Below, one piece after another: positions 27,913 through 36,383 of a DNA stretch of 64,000 nucleotides. The stretch lies in the NCBI GenBank assembly GCA_044226535.1, contig JBGAGT010000003.1, positions 251,513-315,512 of the forward strand, in the 5' to 3' direction. The notes under the pieces were generated by a model. The model searched no databases and was not told where the DNA came from. It saw nothing but the letters and a program-made list of their open reading frames with translations. The position numbers were made by a program, and so were the translations under genes. The first letter of the stretch is position 1; each line of letters starts with the position of its first letter. This DNA is from VBCG01 sp044226535 (GTDB lineage Bacteria; Pseudomonadota; Gammaproteobacteria; Burkholderiales; Casimicrobiaceae).

Positions 27913-29241
27913 CTAGAGGATGCGCAGGTTGGAGGGGGCGGCGAGCGCGCTACCCCTCAGGGGATGAGGGTACGTGAGCGGCGTGTAGGCCAGCGCCCAA
28001 GTGTTGCGAGACACGCATTTGTAGAACACGCCACTGGCCCCGAGCGTGTTCCAGCCGCCCTGGTCGGTAGCCCAATAGCCCACGCCAGCGGTGCAGGTCG
28101 CCGGGCGGGCGGCCAAGGTGCCTGCACCGACGCCCGTGGCGCCGGTGAAGCTCGGCGCATAGTTCCAGTACTCCGCGTTCTCGGCGATGGCGCTGCAGCA
28201 GTCCGACAGCTCGGTCACGGCGCGATTGGCGCCGTTGAGCGTGTTGAGGAAGTAGTACGAATTGGAAACGTGCTGCGGCTGCACGCTGGTGGTCGGGTCG
28301 ATGGAGTCCGCGTATTCCTCGCGCACTTGCCAGGAACCGCTGGTGCCGGTGATGGTGTTCTGGAAGAACATGCAGGAGCCGCCGCGGTGGTCGATGACGG
28401 TCGTACCGCGGTCGAGGACGACGTTGTTCCTGTAGATCTCGCAGCCCATCGTCGCGTAGACCCCCGAGGGCTGGTTACCGTGCACGTCCCACAGCACCTC
28501 GTAGGTGCCGGCCGTGAAGTGGTAGGTGTTGAAGCGCGCCACGTAGCGGCCGCCGTGCCCACCGTAGTGGAACGCGGAATTGCCGACCATCGTGTTGTCT
28601 TCCCAGTAGAAGTTGTTCGCGCTCCCGTAGGCGAATGTTGTGGTGTTCCACGACACGGCGTAGTTGCCGTAGTTGTTGCCGACGACCTTGCAGTCGGTGA
28701 AGGTGTTGAGGTAGGCCACGCCCCACACGTCGCCGTTCTCGCCGATGCGCAGGCAGGCTACGTCGGTCGATGACCCGTCGCTGGTCATGCGGCTGAACTG
28801 GTTGTGGTGGATCTTGACCTTGGTGATCGGGGTCGTGGCCGTGCTGTTGAGCCAGATGCCGCCGGAGCGCCCGTTGTTCATGTCGAACGAAAACCCGAAC
28901 ACCTCGAAGGGCGCGTCGGACGCGATGGACGTGGCATCAGGCTTGTAGACCACGAGGAAGCTGCCGGCGGCGAGGCCGCTCAGGATGTTGGTGGCGCCGG
29001 CCCCGGCGCCCTGCAGCGTGATGCCCTTGGTGATGGTCAGGCTGGACGTCCAGGTGGTGGCCGCGCAGGCCGGGACCTGGACGACGTCGCCGTAGGTCGA
29101 GGCCGCGACAGCCGTGCCGACGTCGGCGCGCGAGCAGGACGCGGATGCAATAACCTTGGCGAGTGCGGGCTGTGCGATCCACGGCGCACACGCCATCGCC
29201 CACAGGCATGCGACGAGGAATGAGGATGGCGAGCGTTTCAT
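27913..29241 (-). CDS. Secreted right-handed parallel beta-helix protein (paralogue 2)
   Basis: A 442-residue protein with a signal peptide ending in QPALA at residue 28. Beta-helix rungs include VKIHHNQFSRM, NNFYWEDNTMVGNSAFHYGG and YRNNVVLDRGTTVIDHRGG. It parallels the protein at 21628-22899 from the first rung to the TYPHPLRG ending and finishes APSNLRIL. Several cysteines (in ASCSRAD, VPACA, SDCCS) could form disulfides in the periplasm or outside. It opens the operon with the flippase and bi-domain oxidoreductase, so a role in processing or binding the same polymer is likely. Confidence 0.78.
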   Translation of the reverse strand: MKRSPSSFLVACLWAMACAPWIAQPALAKVIASASCSRADVGTAVAASTYGDVVQVPACAATTWTSSLTITKGITLQGAGAGATNILSGLAAGSFLVVYKPDATSIASDAPFEVFGFSFDMNNGRSGGIWLNSTATTPITKVKIHHNQFSRMTSDGSSTDVACLRIGENGDVWGVAYLNTFTDCKVVGNNYGNYAVSWNTTTFAYGSANNFYWEDNTMVGNSAFHYGGHGGRYVARFNTYHFTAGTYEVLWDVHGNQPSGVYATMGCEIYRNNVVLDRGTTVIDHRGGSCMFFQNTITGTSGSWQVREEYADSIDPTTSVQPQHVSNSYYFLNTLNGANRAVTELSDCCSAIAENAEYWNYAPSFTGATGVGAGTLAARPATCTAGVGYWATDQGGWNTLGASGVFYKCVSRNTWALAYTPLTYPHPLRGSALAAPSNLRIL

Positions 29242-29427
29242 GGCGTGCTCCTGGAGCCGTTTCCGCGGGACCCGTTCGGGCGCCGCGCTCCGACCAGGGA
29301 TTATAGAGGGGCAATCGGTGCGGCGCATCCGCGGCGCCCGCCCGCCTCGTTCCGTCGATCGCGGGCCTTGCGCGGCGCCCCGGCTTGGGCAACGATGCGG
29401 CGCGCGCGGCGATGCGCGGCGGCCGAC

Positions 29428-30525
29428 ATGAAAGACGCTTCGATGATCCGAGTCCTGCTCGTGCACGGCGCGAGCATTCCCCATTACCGGGTACCCATCT
29501 ATGGGCACCTGGCACAAAGCCTCGGCAAGCACGGCTTCGAGCTCCAGGTGGCGTCGGAGGGGATCCAGCCGGGGAACCCCCACGAGGTCGCGTTCCCGTT
29601 CGAAGCCCTGGAGCTGTCGGCCTCGTCGATCGGGCGCCTGGTGCGGCGGCGCAACATCGACGTCGTGATCATGTTCGTCGACATGCGCCATCTGTACCTC
29701 TTCCCGACGTACCTCGTGGTCAAGGGCCTGCTTCGCCGACGCATGGTCTGGTGGGGACAGGGCCGCGACCTCGCGTCGCCCGATGCCACGGTCAAGAACC
29801 TTGCCTATGGGCTCGAGCACGCGCTGTGCGACGCCATCATCCTGTACGCCCGCCACCTCGAGAAGTACATTGCGCTGCAGGCGCGCGGCAAGGTCTTTGT
29901 CGCCAACAACACGCTGGTGATCGACTACCAGGGCCTCGACCCCCGGCGGCGAGGCGACGTGCTCGCGAAGCACGGCATCCATACGCCGCGCAACATCATC
30001 TGCGTGGGGCGCATTCAGCGCCGCAAGCGGCTCGACCGGCTGGTCGTCGCGCACGCCGCGATGAAGCGCGACGACGTGGGCCTGATCCTGGTGGGGCCGG
30101 ACACCGAGGGCATCCTCGACACCCTCACGGGCGACAATGTGTTCCGCCTGGGCGCCATCTACGGCGACGACAAGTTCGACCTGATGTCGGCCGCGGACGT
30201 CTACTGCCTCCCGGGCGCGGTGGGCCTCAGCATCGTCGACGCGTTCCATTGCGGACTGCCGCTGGTCACCGAGGCGGGCGACGAGTCGGCCGAGATGATG
30301 TACCTCAAGGACGGCGAGAACGGCTTCATCGTCCCGCGCGGCGACGCGACGCAACTGCGCGAGCGCCTGCTGCAGCTGCTCGACGACGATGCGCTGCGCA
30401 CGCGCTTTTCCGAGGCGGCACGCCGCGAGATCCGCGAGTCCGGCAGCATCGATGCGATGGCAGGCGGCTTCCTGGCCGCACTGCAATACGCGACACGGGG
30501 ACTTCCGGGGCGCGGCGAACGCTGA
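29428..30525 (+). CDS. Family 4-like glycosyltransferase (GT-B)
   Basis: A 365-residue GT-B enzyme. The N-terminal domain opens IRVLLVHGASIPHYRVPIY, the C-terminal domain has ICVGRIQRRKRLDRLV near residue 193, and AADVYCLPGAVGLSIVDAFHCGLPLVT replaces the usual PSxxEGFGLxxxEA motif, with D in place of the second glutamate. Two ATG codons (29428, 29443) are possible; the first is given. It is divergent from the beta-helix operon and convergent with the gene ending at 30539. Confidence 0.83.
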   Translation: MKDASMIRVLLVHGASIPHYRVPIYGHLAQSLGKHGFELQVASEGIQPGNPHEVAFPFEALELSASSIGRLVRRRNIDVVIMFVDMRHLYLFPTYLVVKGLLRRRMVWWGQGRDLASPDATVKNLAYGLEHALCDAIILYARHLEKYIALQARGKVFVANNTLVIDYQGLDPRRRGDVLAKHGIHTPRNIICVGRIQRRKRLDRLVVAHAAMKRDDVGLILVGPDTEGILDTLTGDNVFRLGAIYGDDKFDLMSAADVYCLPGAVGLSIVDAFHCGLPLVTEAGDESAEMMYLKDGENGFIVPRGDATQLRERLLQLLDDDALRTRFSEAARREIRESGSIDAMAGGFLAALQYATRGLPGRGER

Positions 30526-30538
30526 ACCCGGATGCGCG

Positions 30539-31771
30539 TCAAGTCGCCGGCCCCAGGCCCCGCGTCGGCGACCCGCCCGCGGGTGTCGCGCGCGCCTCCA
30601 TCAGGCAGGCGGTGGCGAGCAGCATCCAAGCCTGCGACCAGCGCATGTAGTCGATCCGGTTGGTCAGGAGCGGGTACTTGCGGTAGTGGAAGTGGCCGCG
30701 TGCGTCGCGCATGTGTTCGAGCGTCCAGGCGAACACGCGCTCAGCAAGCGCGAGGCCGTCGGGGTCGGCGTCGCACAACCTCGCGAAAGTGATGATGGCC
30801 TGCGTGGCGCTGTGGATGTCGATCGGGTAGGTGTGGTCGTGGAAGTAGCGCGGCGTGCCGTCGGCGAGGAAGAAATGGTCACGGTAGAAGACGAGGCCGG
30901 CTTTCAGCGCGGGCTCGAACTCGTCGCTGCGCAGCGACGTGCCGAGGCTGCGCAACGCGCACAGGTTGAAACCCGTGTGAAAACCGTCGATCCACTGCTG
31001 CCGGGTGCCCTCGCCGTAGAACCACGAGCCATCGGCGCGCTGCCGCGATGCCGAGTACCGCGCCACCGCGAGCGCGCGCTCGCGCAACAAGGACTCCCCG
31101 GTGTGCGCGTGCACGCGCGCCAGGAGCGCGGCACCGAGCAGGTTGGCGTTGTGCACCGGCTCGCACGACTCCGGCGTGGGGTAGCGCAAGAAGGCATGGC
31201 CCGCCCCGTCCTCCGCATAGAGCTCGTGCGCGATGTACCGTGCGGCACCACCGGCGAGGTCGAGCAGAGCGGGATCAGCGTCCCGCTCATGGGCCTCGAC
31301 CAGCGCATCGCCCACGAAGGCCGTGCACACCAGGTTCGGCGCTCCGCGCGGCACCAGCCGCGTACGCGTCTGCCAAGGGAAGCTGTAGCCCCAGCAGGCC
31401 TGCCCCTCGGGGCGATCGCCCGGGCTGCGGGTCTCGGCCAAGAGCCCGGTCATCTCCCCGATCAACGCGGGATCGCGCAACGCGCCGATCCTGTCCATGG
31501 TCAGGAATGCCGAAAGGAACAGCGCCAGCGCCTTGGGATTGCGCTTCCGCGGCACGCGCAGCAGCTCCCGCGTGTCGATGGGCGAGCGCTTCAGGAACTG
31601 GGTGAGGACGAGCCGCGGGATGCGTGAATCGAGCAGGGCGAGGCCCGGCAGCCATGCGCTGTTGAGCGCGTCGTAGGGATCGTGCCCCGCCCATTCGCGA
31701 CGCCGGCAATGATCGAGCAGAGTCTCGAACACTTGGGCGGCCGGCACGTCGCGGGTTGCGGGCGGGTCCAT
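30539..31771 (-). CDS. Predicted alpha/alpha-toroid protein of unknown function
   Basis: A 410-residue soluble protein without a signal peptide. Repeated helix-turn-helix units, W/H-rich turns and motifs such as GYSFPWQTRTRL, PVHNANLLGAALLA, DGSWFYGE, WIDGFHTGFNL and YPIDIHSATQAI suggest a six-hairpin (alpha/alpha)6 fold like that of some glycosidases, epimerases or terpene-cyclase-like proteins. It follows the DUF354 gene by 23 bp in the operon with the UDP-sugar 2-epimerase. I do not recognise a defined activity. The ATG at 31771 precedes the first helix; the frame further up is shadow. Confidence 0.65.
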   Translation of the reverse strand: MDPPATRDVPAAQVFETLLDHCRRREWAGHDPYDALNSAWLPGLALLDSRIPRLVLTQFLKRSPIDTRELLRVPRKRNPKALALFLSAFLTMDRIGALRDPALIGEMTGLLAETRSPGDRPEGQACWGYSFPWQTRTRLVPRGAPNLVCTAFVGDALVEAHERDADPALLDLAGGAARYIAHELYAEDGAGHAFLRYPTPESCEPVHNANLLGAALLARVHAHTGESLLRERALAVARYSASRQRADGSWFYGEGTRQQWIDGFHTGFNLCALRSLGTSLRSDEFEPALKAGLVFYRDHFFLADGTPRYFHDHTYPIDIHSATQAIITFARLCDADPDGLALAERVFAWTLEHMRDARGHFHYRKYPLLTNRIDYMRWSQAWMLLATACLMEARATPAGGSPTRGLGPAT

Positions 31772-31794
31772 CACGCGGGGCCTTGACGGGCTCG

Positions 31795-32880
31795 TCAACG
31801 CCCCCCCGGCAGGATTTCCTCGATCGAGGCAATGATCTCGCGCAGTGCAGTGCGCTCGGCGGTGCCGGTTTTCGCGGCGCCGCGCTTTTGCACGCGCAGC
31901 CTGGCGGCGATGTCCTCCACGCACTCGAGCAGGACCAGGCGGCCCTCGTTGGCGAGGTAGCGATCCACCGCGCCGAGCTGGCCACGAAAGATGCTATACA
32001 CCGGCACGCCGAGTGCCGCCGCCTCGCGGTTCATCGTTCCGCCGCCGCTGACGACGAGGTCGGAGACCCAGATGAGGTCGAGGCCGTTGAGCACCCGCTC
32101 GGGGACGACGATCTTGCGCTCGCGGCACCAGTCGGGCCAAGTGGCGAGGATCATGTCGCGCTGGGTCTTTTCGTTGCGCGGCAGTATCACCATCCGCGTG
32201 CCCGGGATGCGGCCGACGTGGTCGACGACTGCCGCGAACATTACGTCGCTCTGCGGGTTGTGGTAGTGCGCTTCGGTCGCGGGCGGGCGAATGGTGACCA
32301 GCACCTCGTCCTCGCCGATGCCCAGTTCGCCGCGCACTGACGGGCCGGGCTCGAACGAGGCGACGTAGACGTCTTCCTTGAGGCCGTCGAAGGTGCGCAG
32401 CCCGCGCCGGAAATGCCCCGCCAACGCCGGATTGTCGATCGCCTTGGGCGCGATCCCGAGGTCGGACCTGAACAGCGGCAAGATCCTGGCGAACTCGTAG
32501 TCGAACAGCAGCGCCGAGGGAATGCGCAACGTCGCCGAAAGCATCACCAGCGGGCGCGAGCCGTGCGAAAGCGAGGCGTCGGGCCGCTCGCGCAGGACGA
32601 AGGGCAGCAGCTGCAGGCCGCGGTACACGGTGCCCGCGACCTTGGCCAGCTTGTTGGCGCCGTAATGCGTGCCGACCGGCGTATGGCGAAGCTTGAAATA
32701 GTCGGCGAGGCTGCAGACCTGGAAGCAGTCGCGGGTGGTCAGCACCACCGTATGGCCGCGTGCCTCGAGCGCCCGGATGATCGGGATGAAGAACGGCACG
32801 TGCGGCGAGTTGTCGAGGTCGATCCAGACCTTGGCAGGACGCCTCGGCCGTCGGCCGTGCGTGGTCGCGGCGTCAGCCAT
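31795..32880 (-). CDS. DUF354 family GT-B-like protein
   Basis: A 361-residue protein of the DUF354 group, which shares the GT-B/2-epimerase fold. Seen are KVWIDLDNSPHVPFFIPII near residue 17, the inter-domain TIRPPATEAHYHN, and VSDLVVSGGGTMNREAAALGVPVYS, which matches the nucleotide-sugar-binding end of this fold. Its start overlaps the 2-epimerase stop by 8 bp, so the two are co-translated. It may be a glycosyltransferase or epimerase-like enzyme; the family role is not established. Confidence 0.75.
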   Translation of the reverse strand: MADAATTHGRRPRRPAKVWIDLDNSPHVPFFIPIIRALEARGHTVVLTTRDCFQVCSLADYFKLRHTPVGTHYGANKLAKVAGTVYRGLQLLPFVLRERPDASLSHGSRPLVMLSATLRIPSALLFDYEFARILPLFRSDLGIAPKAIDNPALAGHFRRGLRTFDGLKEDVYVASFEPGPSVRGELGIGEDEVLVTIRPPATEAHYHNPQSDVMFAAVVDHVGRIPGTRMVILPRNEKTQRDMILATWPDWCRERKIVVPERVLNGLDLIWVSDLVVSGGGTMNREAAALGVPVYSIFRGQLGAVDRYLANEGRLVLLECVEDIAARLRVQKRGAAKTGTAERTALREIIASIEEILPGGR

Positions 32881-33958
32881 GATCGGCCAGTGCATCGAGC
32901 ACGCGATCGGCAGTATGACCATCCCACAGCGGCGGCACGCCACCCGCGCGGTGGCGCCCCGCGAGGATGTCGTCGATGTCACGCGCCAGGCACTCGACGG
33001 TGCTAAGCTTGTTGGTGCCGACCGTGACGGTCACCGGCCGCTCGGTGTTGGGCCGCAAGGTCAGGCAGGGCGTGCCGAGGTAGGTCGATTCCTCTTGGAT
33101 CCCACCCGAGTCGGTGATCACCAGCCGTGCGCCCTCGGTCAGGCACAGGGAATCGCGGTAGCCGACGGGATCGATCAGCGTCAGCGTCTCGGCGCTGCCG
33201 CGCTCGAATCCGAACGCGGCCAGTGTCGCACGTGTGCGCGGGTGCACAGGGAACACCACCGGCATGGAACGCGCGACGTCGCGCAGCGCGGCGAGCAGGC
33301 CCGCGAGCCGGTCACGCTGGTCGACGTTGGACGGGCGATGAAGCGTGACGAAGACATAGTCACGGGTGCGCAGCCCCAGGCTGGCGGGCAGTGTCGAGCG
33401 GCGCGCCACCTCGAGGTTTGTGACTAGGGTGTCGATCATGATGTTGCCGACAAGGCGGATGCGCGCCGCGGGGACGCCTTCACGTCGGAGGTTGTCGTCG
33501 GCGTCCTCCGAAGGCGTCAGCAACAGGTCGGCCAGCGCATCGGTGACGAGCCGGTTCACTTCTTCGGGCATCGACCGGTCGAAGCTGCGCAGCCCCGCCT
33601 CGACGTGCGCGACGCGCACGCCCAGCTTGGCGGCGACCAGAGTACAGGCCATGGTCGAGTTTACGTCGCCCACCACCACCACCCAGTCCGGACGGTGCTG
33701 CACGCAGAGGGGCTCGAAGGCGAGCATGACGCGCGCCGTCTGCTCGGCATGCGTTCCCGAGCCGACGTGCAGGTTATGGTCTGGGACTGGGATGCCGAGT
33801 TCGCGGAAAAACACCTCGGACATCGCGTCGTCGTAGTGCTGGCCCGTATGCACCAGCACGTGATCGATGCCGGCCGCGCCGCGCCGCGCGATGGCGCGCG
33901 CGAGCGGTGCGATCTTCATGAAGTTGGGCCTTGCACCGACGATGCTGAGGAGCTTCAT
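32873..33958 (-). CDS. Non-hydrolysing UDP-N-acetylglucosamine 2-epimerase, WecB/WbpI-like
   Basis: A 361-residue enzyme that interconverts gluco and manno forms at C2. GARPNFMKIAPL opens the protein, HTGQHYDDAMSEVFF and VVGDVNSTMA follow, HVEAGLRSFDRSMPEEVNR holds catalytic Asp/Glu/Arg residues, and TDSGGIQEESTYLGTPCLTLR closes the active site. In this locus it could be the WbpI step that converts the UDP-diacetamido-glucuronic acid to the mannuronic form, or make UDP-ManNAc. It heads the operon with DUF354 and the toroid protein. Confidence 0.88.
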   Translation of the reverse strand: MKLLSIVGARPNFMKIAPLARAIARRGAAGIDHVLVHTGQHYDDAMSEVFFRELGIPVPDHNLHVGSGTHAEQTARVMLAFEPLCVQHRPDWVVVVGDVNSTMACTLVAAKLGVRVAHVEAGLRSFDRSMPEEVNRLVTDALADLLLTPSEDADDNLRREGVPAARIRLVGNIMIDTLVTNLEVARRSTLPASLGLRTRDYVFVTLHRPSNVDQRDRLAGLLAALRDVARSMPVVFPVHPRTRATLAAFGFERGSAETLTLIDPVGYRDSLCLTEGARLVITDSGGIQEESTYLGTPCLTLRPNTERPVTVTVGTNKLSTVECLARDIDDILAGRHRAGGVPPLWDGHTADRVLDALADHG

Positions 33959-34120
33959 ACGACGCGGCGACAGGTTCGGGAACCGTGGGTGGTTGCGAGG
34001 TTGCCTGCGAGTTTACCTTCGCGCCACACGGCGCTACCGCGCACGGCGATGCGCGGCAACATTTCGGCGGCAAGCGTCGCGCGCACACGCGGCCTCGCGG
34101 CTTGTACGCCACACGCGTGG

Positions 34121-34807
34121 TCATTGCTCCAGGCGGCGAGCGATGTAAAGGTCGGGCGTGAACCAGAACCGGGCGTAGGCGTAACCGATGGCCTCGCTGA
34201 TCACCGAGCGCGCACCCTGGCTGGTGCGCCACCAGTGCCGCGGGTCGATGCGCGGGTCGTCGACCGCGATGATCCCGACCTTGAATGCGCTGCCCAGGGC
34301 GTCCTGGTAGAGCAGGTGCGAGCGGCGGGCATGCGGCCCGAGCGTCAGGACGTCGAGCGAGGCGGCCGTGACGTTCTCGCGGCGCATCCAGTCGCTGACG
34401 GCGCGCGCGGCGTGAAAGGTTCGGTCGCGCTGGATCGCGGACGAGGACGCCACGGCGATCGAGCCGGCCGGAACACCCGCATGGGCGAGCCGCTCCGCGC
34501 CGGAGTCCTGCGGTTGCTCACCGGGGGCGAGCCCGTCGTCGCGGCCGACGCTGACCGCGATGATCCGCGTGTAACCGCCTTTGCGGAACATCGCGGCCGC
34601 CTCCCGATAGGCGAATCCCGGCATCCAGCCTTCGACGACGAGGTACTGCCCTCCCACCGGACGCGTCGTCGCCAGGAAGGCATACAGGTTGCGCACGCCC
34701 GCGAGCGCCATCGCACCGAGCAACAGGGCGACGAGCGCACGCGCGGGCCAGGTGAGCGTCCAGCGCTCGCGACGCCTGACGACGTGCGACCAGAATGGCT
34801 TGGCCAT
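34121..34807 (-). CDS. YdcF/ElyC/SanA-like (DUF218) membrane-anchored protein
   Basis: A 228-residue protein with an N-terminal membrane helix at about 22-42 and a periplasmic DUF218 domain: YLVVEGWMPG near 55 and GRDDGLAPGEQ, then TLGPHARRSHLLYQDAL. Homologues affect envelope permeability and lipid-carrier metabolism, but their reaction is not settled. The 162 bp between it and the 2-epimerase contain no gene. It is divergent from the second flippase, 58 bp away. Confidence 0.72.
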   Translation of the reverse strand: MAKPFWSHVVRRRERWTLTWPARALVALLLGAMALAGVRNLYAFLATTRPVGGQYLVVEGWMPGFAYREAAAMFRKGGYTRIIAVSVGRDDGLAPGEQPQDSGAERLAHAGVPAGSIAVASSSAIQRDRTFHAARAVSDWMRRENVTAASLDVLTLGPHARRSHLLYQDALGSAFKVGIIAVDDPRIDPRHWWRTSQGARSVISEAIGYAYARFWFTPDLYIARRLEQ

Positions 34808-34865
34808 GAAGCGTGGCGCTCCCGGTGATCCGTCGATTCATCATACAATCGATCGGAGGCAGCCC

Positions 34866-36383
34866 ATGATCGATCCGGAACCGAAGCAAGGCGACGTATT
34901 CGCCGGGGGCGACCCGGATCGCGACCTCCGCGGCCGCGCGATCCGCGGCGGCGCCATCACGGTCGCAAGCCAGTTCACCAAGCTCGCCGTCACCATGGTA
35001 TCCACGGTGGTGCTCGCACGCCTGCTCACGCCGCAGGACTTCGGCCTGGTGGCGATGGTGGCTGCCGTGACGGGGGTGCTGGGCCTGGTGCAGGACTCGG
35101 GCCTGTCGATGGCGACGGTGCAGAAGGAGCGGGTCACGCGCGAGCTCGTGTCGGTGGTCTTCTGGCTGAACGTCTGCGCCGGCGTCGTCGTGGCGCTCGC
35201 CTGCGTCGCGTTGGCGCCCTTGCTCGCCACGTTGTACCGCGAGGAGCGGCTCACGGCGATCGCCATCGCGCTGGCGGCAACCTTTGTCATCGACGCGTTC
35301 GGCGCCCAGCACATGGCGCTTTTGCGGCGCCAGTTGCGGTTGAGGGCCGTCGCCGCGATCGACATCCTGTCGGCAGTCGTCAGCGTTGCCGCGAGCATCG
35401 CAATGGCGCTGGCGGGCTGGGGCTACTGGGCACTGGTCGGCATGCGCATCGCGGCCTCGGCGACCACCACCACCGCCTGCTGGCTGGCCGAGCGCTGGCG
35501 GCCGGGCCGCCCGCGGATGCCGCCGCGCGGTAGCGGCGTGCGCTCGATGCTGCGCTTCGGCGGCTACCTCAGCGCCTTCAACCTCGTGAACTACGTCTTC
35601 CGCAACGCCGACAACGTGCTGATCGGTTGGCGTTGGGGCGCCGGGCCGCTCGGCATGTACCAGAAAGCCTACGGCCTGCTGATGCTGCCCATCAGCCAGG
35701 TCAACAGCCCCATCAGCGGGGTGGCCATCGCGGCGCTGTCGCGCATACAGTCCGACCCCCCGCGCCAGCGGCGGTACTTCCTGGGCGGCTACTCGATCAC
35801 CGCGGCGGTGGTCGTGCCGATCGTGGTCGGCGCGGCCGTGTTCGCCGAGCCGATCATCCGCTTCGTCCTGGGCGACCAATGGCTCGGCGCGGTCGACATC
35901 TTCCGCTACCTCGCGCCCGCGGCGCTGATCGGCGCGCTGCTCAATCCCTTCGGCTGGTTGTTCATCGCCAACGGGCGCGTTGACCGCCAGTTCCGCGCGA
36001 CGCTGGTGTGGACGCCGGTGGTGACCGCGGCATTCGCCATCGGGCTCGGCCATGGGCCACAGGGCGTGGCCATCGCCTATTCGATCGTCTCGGCGCTACT
36101 CGCGGTGCCGCTGTGCTACTACGCCCTGCACGGTACCGCGGTGCGCCCGATGGACCTCGCGATCACCTTGCGCTTGCCACTGGCGGCGGGTGCGCTCACG
36201 GGTCTGGTGGCGCTGGCGCTCGATGCGGCGTGGCCGCATACGCTGCCGTCCGGCGTGCGTGCGATCGGAGGTTGCGCGTTCGTGGTACTGGCCTACGCGC
36301 TATTGCTGCTGGTCGTGATGCGGCAATGGCCGCGCTACCGCGCATTGCTGCACGAACTGTGGCCCGGCAGGTTCGCGCGATGA
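34866..36383 (+). CDS. Wzx-type polysaccharide flippase (paralogue 2)
   Basis: A 505-residue polytopic protein. The start is well fixed by GGAGG about six bases upstream of the ATG at 34866. ARLLTPQDFGLVAMV, FGAQHMALLRR and LSRIQSDPPRQRRYFLGGYS correspond position by position to the first flippase, so the pair arose by duplication or exchange of related loci. Two flippases imply either two repeat units or different lipid-linked intermediates. Its stop overlaps the next gene as ATGA. Confidence 0.87.
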   Translation: MIDPEPKQGDVFAGGDPDRDLRGRAIRGGAITVASQFTKLAVTMVSTVVLARLLTPQDFGLVAMVAAVTGVLGLVQDSGLSMATVQKERVTRELVSVVFWLNVCAGVVVALACVALAPLLATLYREERLTAIAIALAATFVIDAFGAQHMALLRRQLRLRAVAAIDILSAVVSVAASIAMALAGWGYWALVGMRIAASATTTTACWLAERWRPGRPRMPPRGSGVRSMLRFGGYLSAFNLVNYVFRNADNVLIGWRWGAGPLGMYQKAYGLLMLPISQVNSPISGVAIAALSRIQSDPPRQRRYFLGGYSITAAVVVPIVVGAAVFAEPIIRFVLGDQWLGAVDIFRYLAPAALIGALLNPFGWLFIANGRVDRQFRATLVWTPVVTAAFAIGLGHGPQGVAIAYSIVSALLAVPLCYYALHGTAVRPMDLAITLRLPLAAGALTGLVALALDAAWPHTLPSGVRAIGGCAFVVLAYALLLLVVMRQWPRYRALLHELWPGRFAR

